NCBI GenBank assembly: GCA_014529385.2
Contig: CM043944.1
Span: 89,037,384 to 89,101,383 of the forward strand
From: Adiantum capillus-veneris
Lineage: Eukaryota; Streptophyta; Polypodiopsida; Polypodiales; Pteridaceae
DNA length: 64,000 nt
Reading direction: 5' to 3'
Program-made: the position numbers and the translations under genes
Part shown: positions 58,070-64,000 of the stretch, piece after piece
How the letters are laid out: each line of letters begins with the position of its first letter
Position numbering within the stretch: position 1 is the first letter of the stretch
Notes under the pieces: generated by a model
What the model saw: the letters and a program-made list of their open reading frames with translations, nothing else
The model's database searches: none
Told to the model about the DNA's origin: nothing

Positions 58070-59625
58070 TTTCAAGTAACATGGATGCACCATCGCTCTC
58101 ATAATCATCATATGGCATGCTATTGTATATGTCCTCATATAATTTAGTAGATAACTTGAATTGATTAAGGACTCATGCAATAGGTTCCATTGGAAAACGT
58201 ATGGCCCTTACAAGATGCGAGTAATCATGACCGGAGATGTTTGATCCAATAGGCTATATATATATATATCAACCCTCCCACTTGGCCATATTAGAAGCCT
58301 TCAACAACCTTCCCACCTCTAACAATATTGTTATGCCACTTATCCTTCTGTGCTCTCACTTTCTAGTACAACACTTTCTTGCAATTGATAAGGTAGAAGT
58401 TTTCTTTAGCCTCGGCTTCTTTCACTGCGAAGTTATCCCCAATGGACAACATCCCACATAACATTTCAGGGCATCCTTCATACAATGGCAACATAGAAAC
58501 TTGGCTCATTGGCATACAATTTGAATATCCATCATCCTCTTTGTTGTCCCTTCCTGTATTTAGAGACTCTGGTAGTGGTTTGATGGAAACATATTTGCAT
58601 TCTTCTATATGCATTCTATATTTGCATTCTTCTATATGCATTATATTTTTGCATCTTCTCCATAGCCCACTCATACATGGATCACAAAAGCATGAAAGTG
58701 TTCAAAAATGTATAGTGCACTGGTTGTCCTTTGGATACCCATCAACACAATGAAATGAGTGAGATCCCATGATGCATTTACAGTCCCACTGGAGATCACA
58801 TTGCACATCATCCGCGCCAATAAGCCAAAAGACTCTCTGTGTATTAGACTTGTGAGACTCACCACCTTTTGTATTTCTTACATAAGTGATGTGCACAAGT
58901 ATTGTGACTTGAGTAGACCACCAATGCATTGACTGAATCTCATTATGAAATTTTTTTTTTAATTATCTTCAAAGTCAATAATTGATACAACAACATTGCT
59001 AGGAAACTTGAGCAAACAATCCTTGAATTGTTGGGCTTGCCAACGGAAGACAAAGTTGTGCTTGATAAAGTTTGTGGGGTGGGATGAAAATAGGCTAAGA
59101 AAAGTTGCACTTTTCATTCATTGCAAAATCAAATCCTTTCTCGTCTTCTCACTCCCACCTGCATCAGCCTGTCCCATTCCAACATCCATGAAAACCTTCA
59201 CAGACACCTTCCTGCTATCCTATGCCATCTCACTGGGACAAAATGTCAACTTTTGTACACCACATTGGGAGCAGTCCCCCATCAAGAATTTCTTGGCATG
59301 GTATTCACTATTTGGAGGCTTCAGGCACATGATGGATTCCCACATACTAGTGATGTGCTGACATACTGATTGGTTTGCAAAACACTCTCCTGTATCATCG
59401 CTTCTACAACATATGGAGCAAGTGCAAAGGTGACCTTTCCCGTGATGCCCAAACTTGTTTTCCTGCATCCGCTTAAAAGCCTCTTTGAAATAGAGCATCT
59501 GCACATGGGATACACAACAGGAAGTATACCTCTCTTTCAACTTCTGAACAAAGTATGGCTTTAATGCCTCAAAGAGACATGACCACCGTAGGGTGAGTCT
59601 TCTTGAATCTTTGGTATAGCTCAAC
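58070..59625 (-). pseudogene. Degenerate Cys-rich transposase-like coding remnant
   Basis: 59624-59220 is a 134-codon frame with Cys/His pairs: YTSCCVSHVQMLYFKEAFKR, HLCTCSICC, then FLMGDCSQCGVQKLTFCP. Reading on with shifts: FIKHNFVFRWQAQQFKDCL and NVVVSIIDFEDN (a possible catalytic Asp, near 58980), NEIQSMHWWSTQVTILVHIT, then a gap where a core should be. It continues SCFCDPCMSGLWRRCKN, FYLINCKKVLY, GKVVEGF.YGQVG and YSHLVRAIRFPMEPIA near 58180. I recall this architecture (HNF..RWQ, VDF, SCFC..C, VVEG.YY, YSHL.RA..F) from uncharacterised transposon-like proteins of plants and animals thought to be DDE-type. I cannot name the family. The central catalytic region is deleted. Confidence 0.55.
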
Positions 59626-59689
59626 CTATGGCACTAAAACAAAGAAGTTAGAAAATTGCAACTTCATGCAGATGGTAAAATGCCAAAAT

Positions 59690-59981
59690 TGGTTGTAGAC
59701 AGTACCAAATATGGTATTGTAGAGTACAAAAATGTCCTATTGGTAACCGAAATGATTCATTTCTACCTTCTTTGGTATAATATAGAACCAATACTCATCA
59801 ATACACAACAAAGTGGGTTCTTATGAGGGCCTTTGGTACTATACAGCCATTGCCCCATGAAACAAAATAGCATTTAAGAGATGGACAACACCAAAACCAC
59901 TCAAATTTGAGACTATTCAAAAAACATTTGGTGCTATTCAAATTTGAGACTATTCATAAAACATCTGGCACTATAAAAGAG
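59690..59981. other. TTTGGTAC-rich lead-in to the 360-bp repeat
   Basis: Short words of the same type as the array that follows (TGGTATTGTAGAGTAC, AAATTTGAGACTATTCA twice), without clear period. Confidence 0.5.
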
Positions 59982-60861
59982 TATTTTCATATTTTGTAAT
60001 GTCTTTAGGATTTTGGTATTATGTACAACCAATGGTCTGTAGGAGAGTACCAAATGGGGTAGTTTACAGGGGCTTGGGTACTATACAAAGACCTTTGGTA
60101 CAATGTAGGACCATTTTTCCATATAACAAAAAGTCAGATTTGGTATTGTCTTTTGCTTTTGACTCATAGTAGAACTCTATGCATAAGAGTACCAATATGG
60201 GTACTTTGCAAATGCTTTGATGATAAACAATAATGATTTTGGTACTATACAAGGAGTAGGTTTGGTAGTGCACAAAAACTTAGATACTACACAATTATGC
60301 TTGGGTAAAATAGAGAGTGAGGCTTTGGTATTCTATAGATATAATATTTCCATTTGGTACTATCTTTAGGCTTTTGGTACTATGTACAACCAATGGCATG
60401 CAAGAGAGTACCAAATTGGGTAGTTTACAGAGGCTTGGGGACAAGGACCTTTGGTACTGTGAAGGACCATTTCTATAAAACAAAATGTTAGATTTGGTAT
60501 CGTCTATCTGCTTCTGACTCATAGTAGAACTCCATGCAGAAGAGTACCCATATGAGTACTTTGAAAATTCTTTGGGGATAAACAAGTATGCTTTGGTACT
60601 ATATACAGGGAATAGGTTTGGCACTACACAAAGGCTTTGATATTACACAATTAGGCTTTGAAAAAATAGAGTTAGGCTTTGGTACTCTATAGATATATTA
60701 TTTCCATATTTGGTACCATCAGTAAGCTTTTGGTACTATGTACAACCATTGGCATGCAGGAGAGTACAAAATTTGGTAGTTTACAAAGGTTTGTGTACTA
60801 CACAAAGACCTTTGGTACTGTGGAGGACCATTGCCATATAACAAAAAGTCAAATTTGGTAC
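59982..60861 (+). repeat. Tandem repeat of about 360 bp, cut by LTR B
   Basis: Units at 59982-60344, 60345-60698 and 60699-60861 (partial) align through TATTTCCATATTTGGTAC, TACTATGTACAACCA.TGGC, GGTAGTTTACA.AGG and AAGACCTTTGGTAC. The third unit stops at GTCAAATTTGGTA, where the LTR sequence begins, so the LTR element inserted into, or recombined with, this array. Confidence 0.85.
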
Positions 60862-62208
60862 GGGAATAAGGGACCAAGAGGAGAGATGGCTACATCTCAA
60901 TAGGTGTTCAAAAGGAAGTATTCTATCAAAGAGCAACGTGCATCTAATGGAGCTTAAAAGACCTTATGGCTAGGTTCATTAAAGACCTCCAAAAGTTAGT
61001 GTTAAAAAGTCCTTTGACCTTCGGCAAGCTAGGAATGACCTTGAGGTGGGAATTCTACCCAAGCATGAGGTGCTAAGGTGCTTAAGGTGTTTGCGGGAAC
61101 CTTGCCCAAGCGTGAGGTGCTTCCCTTGCTTAAATGACTAAGGTGCTTGAAGTGTTCAATTCAAGCATAAACTCTTAGAATGCAAAAAAGGTTTCCATGC
61201 TTAAATGACTAGGTGCTTGAAGTGTTCAATTCAAATCAAATGACTTAAGAAGCATAAAAGACACATGTCAAGATCCTTCCCATGTGGCCATCATGATGTT
61301 ATTGAATCCTATTGGATAGGCTTTAAAGGGGTCCAATGAGAATTTAGATGATTAAAAATAAATAATTAAGTTCTTTCTCTCAAAGAGAAAAAAGAGGACA
61401 CATGTCCAAATGATATAATTAAATAATACAACACACACACACACACACACACACACAGGGAGAGGGGTGGACCAAGCATGAGAAGGGGTATATTCTCCCC
61501 TCCCCCCCCCACCACACACACACACACACACACTCTCTCATTGTGGGAAGTGCAAAGTGCAAGAGTTCCATCTCCTTCTCCAAGATTGTTGGGAGGTTGA
61601 GAGCCTACATCAACACTCTTGGCTATGGAATGCAAATTCAACCAAGAGCCACGCTTCAATACTTAAGCTTGTCATCTTCTTCATCTTCATTACTATGGTA
61701 TTCTGCTATGCTAAGCAAGAATAGTGATGATAAGTGAGGAACTATTTCTTTCTCCAATGAATGATTCTTCTTCCTCTTCCTACCCTCGTTCCCCGCTAGC
61801 TCTCTCCACCTTTGAAGGTGTTTGAGGCCTTGGGACTGAGGCTTGGGATATTTAATTCTTTTGCAAAGTTTACGTTATGCTTTCCATCCTCATAGCCTCA
61901 CCAAGGTCATAAGAAACACAAAGATTATATTGTACCAAGTCTCTCTTGATGGGAGAATCTATAATATAAACGCCTTTTGGAGGGGGGACTGGCTCCAAGT
62001 GAATCCGATCCTCAACTATTGTCATGTTCTCTAATACTCTCTCTCTCTTGCAAAAGTATTATTCATGCCAAGTTAATTAAGTACTATGTTTATGTTGCTA
62101 CCATCAATTAAGCTCACTCTCTATGTTCTCAAAGTGATGTCACAAAAATGCTCACTCTAATTCTCTTAATTCCACTATTCTCAAAGTTCATAGGCCATTT
62201 CCATTACA
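60861..62208 (+). repeat. LTR copy B (5' LTR)
   Basis: Ends CCATTTCCATTACA. The start lacks an obvious TG and is about 300 bp shorter than copy A, so the outer part was probably lost at the junction with the tandem array. Its internal microsatellite core is (AC)n 61432-61457, a short island with CCAAGCATGAGAAGGGG, a C-run, (AC)n to 61533 and CTCTCT. Confidence 0.8.
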
Positions 62209-62209
62209 T

Positions 62210-62221
62210 TGGTATCAAAGC
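62210..62221 (+). other. Primer binding site
   Basis: TGGTATCAAAGC one base after the LTR end: initiator-Met type with one mismatch, identical to that of copia element 1. Confidence 0.9.
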
Positions 62222-62607
62222 ATGTTTTCTCTTTTCTTACTTAAGAAGAGAGGTCCTTAAGTAGCCTATGAATGGTTGATTTTGTTAATTATATTAGGGT
62301 AAGCAAGATTGGGATCTATTATCGATTTTGTTGAGCCCACTATGTGGAATATGGTGCGCACCTCGGGAGCTTTGGTCTTAATAATGGGGTCTTTTTAGAC
62401 TTGCCTACGACTTTACCATTATTGAGCCATAAGAAGTCTTAAAGGAGCTATCCCTCAGCAATTCTGCTATGTTAGACCCACTCCATTACTCTCTATAATT
62501 AACCAATTTGAGCCGTTAAGTACTGATTTTCAAAGGCTAAGAGGACTAGCAACTAAGGTTTTGAATTGCCAAAGCATACACTAAGTAAGCACATAAGTAT
62601 AATTAGC
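62222..62607 (+). other. 5' leader of the 61-kb element
   Basis: 386 bp without coding signal between PBS and the gag ATG. Confidence 0.6.
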
Positions 62608-64000
62608 ATGGCTGACAATAACCAAGAGAGTAGAATGAACATTGATAACTTTGATTTTTCACATGAAGGATCTAATGATTATGGCCCCATGTTTGTCAAT
62701 TATCTTCTTACTAGGTTGCAGCAAGCTACGGGCAACCCTACTTTGCAAGCCAAAGTTACTCAACAACTTTGTGCTTATGGGATTTCCCTTCCTCTCCAAG
62801 AGGAGAGAGAGCTTAGGAGGCCTCTTGATGCAACCCCCAAAAGAAAACACTCTCCCATACAAGAGGAGGAATCCAAAGAACAAGAAAGTAATGAATCTCT
62901 AAGTTCCTCTGAAGATGTGGCTCCACGAAGACGACAATCTAGACAATTGCCAACTCCTCCCAAGAGGAAACGGTCAACACACAGTCCTTCTCCTCGTCAC
63001 TCCAAAAGGGAATAGAGGAAAAAAAGGAAGAAAAGATCAAGAAAGAGGTCACCCTCTTCACCTTCCTCCTCTTCCAACAAAAGCAATAGTTATTCTCCTA
63101 GAAAATACAAGAGGAGAGGACATTGAAAAACTTACCCAGCATGACAAAGGTCACAAAAGTTCAAGAAGTTCAAAGTGGGAGGAAACAGTATCTTTGGTGC
63201 CACCGACAAAGTATTGGCCTTCATCCAGCAATTTGATGCGGCCTTTGTAGACGAGGGCAAAAAAGGAGTCCTCCAAGCTACGCCATCTAGCTATGCACTT
63301 CTAAAAATCAGCTCGTCAATGGTGGGCTAGCATTCGTGGCAATAGCAAAGCCCCAAAGACATGGAACACTCTAGGAGTTTCCATCATGAAACAATTCCTT
63401 GCAAGTGATGCAAAGGAGAAAGTATTTACCGATTGGTGTGGGTTGAAGATTCTCTCTCATGAGTCTATTCACAAATATGTGGACAAGTTTTGGGATTTAC
63501 ATCTCAAGGCTACTGTCTTCCAAAATATAGACTTCGCCAAGCAAAAGCAACAATTTTGTGCGGGATTACCTGAAAGAATGGCATAGTATGTCAACTCCCA
63601 ATGGCCTGGTTCTATAACCAAAGTTATCCATTATACCATGGTTGCTTCCCGCATCAATTTCCAACAAGGGGCTAGATGGAATGTCAAGCCCATGGAAACA
63701 AAGACAAAAGTGATGCAAAGGGGAAAACCAATGCCCAAATTCTTTCCAAGGCAATTCCAATAATAACAACAACAAAAATCGATCCAAGGAGAAGGGAGTT
63801 TACAAAGGTAAAAACGAACTCTCTCCTGAAGAGCTTGAAGCTTTTTGCAAGGACCATAAGTGTTTTAAGTGTGGGGAGCAAGGACATGGCTATGGTTCTT
63901 GCCCCAAGAGAAATGCCCACAATGAGACTCCTAGAGCTTCCACCAAAGAAGCTCCAAAAGAGGATGCTATTGCAAAGGATCACCTCTGTCCTATGCTTGG
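62608..64000 (+). pseudogene. Gag of the Ty3-like element, partial, with stops
   Basis: ATG at 62608 starts MADNNQESRMNIDNFDF; 136 codons run to a TAG at 63013-63015, beyond which the frame stays open for about 37 codons. The segment around the stop is Arg/Ser/Lys-rich (PKRKRSTHSPSPRHSKRE, then RSRKRSPSSPSSSS). The capsid (Retrotrans_gag) domain follows in shifted frames: FGATDKVLAFIQQFDAAF near 63200, ARQWWASIRG, then TWNTLGVSIMKQFLASDAKE and YVDKFWDLHLKATVF (63358-63520). A CCHC zinc knuckle, CFKCGEQGHGYGSC, is at 63861-63902 in another frame, which is open to the window end. It binds and packages element RNA. At least three disruptions make it non-functional as it stands. Confidence 0.85.

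Larger units (their letters stand above)
60861..64000 (+). mobile_element. Ty3-like LTR retrotransposon, runs off the window
   Basis: 5' LTR (60861-62208), PBS, leader and gag are present; pol would lie beyond 64000. Gag type (capsid domain plus one CCHC knuckle) and PBS suggest the Ty3-gypsy group, but a gag-only element cannot be excluded. The LTR relates to copy A at 11174-12948. Confidence 0.8.

Overview
This is plant nuclear DNA, most likely from a fern or another large, repeat-rich non-flowering land plant. The evidence is plant-type Ty1-copia and Ty3-gypsy retrotransposons primed by initiator-Met-like binding sites, a decayed PPR gene whose repeat wording (YAKCGAL, DVVSWSALI, GYAQQGQGH) resembles fern PPR arrays, plant-style Helitron ends, and very many (CT)n/(CA)n microsatellites. 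The fern assignment is inference. I see no intact host gene, no rRNA and no functional tRNA. Almost everything recognisable is mobile or decayed.

Layout. 1-2180: microsatellites and a tRNA-like SINE. 2181-7680: a complete-ended Ty1-copia element (minus strand) with two LTRs, PBS, PPT and a 5-bp target duplication, but broken reading frames. 7681-9500: spacer with an 83-bp tandem duplication. 9511-11100: PPR pseudogene (minus) invaded by (GA)n. 11174-12948: a large LTR (copy A) carrying a giant G-run/C-run. 13449-17925: a second Ty1-copia element (minus) with its 3' LTR only. 18022-18396 and 24727-25117: an inverted pair of LTRs of a third family. 18.6-37.7 kb: mostly unrecognised sequence with microsatellites, local tandem duplications, SINE heads and Helitron termini. 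37747-43866: a gag-only LTR retrotransposon (TR-GAG type, minus). 45003-45653: an unidentified ORF (plus). 46.1-51.7 and 52.0-55.1 kb: two degenerate Ty3-gypsy elements lying head to tail (minus).

55.1-60.9 kb is the most unusual part: a Lys/Glu-rich reading frame, a pseudogene of an FCP1/NIF-type HAD phosphatase that still carries a 72-bp GT-AG intron, a degenerate Cys-rich transposase-like coding remnant on the opposite strand, and tandem repeats sharing a TTTGGTACTAT word. 60861-64000: the LTR (copy B), PBS and gag of a Ty3-like element that runs off the window; its gag has an Arg/Ser-rich segment and a zinc knuckle.

Two themes run through the window. Coding regions decay largely by changes that look like C-to-T transitions on one strand or the other: CAG to TAG and CGA to TGA stops, and catalytic Asp-to-Asn changes. 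LTRs of three unrelated families each carry an expandable simple repeat at a homologous internal position, so retrotransposition probably helps seed the microsatellites.
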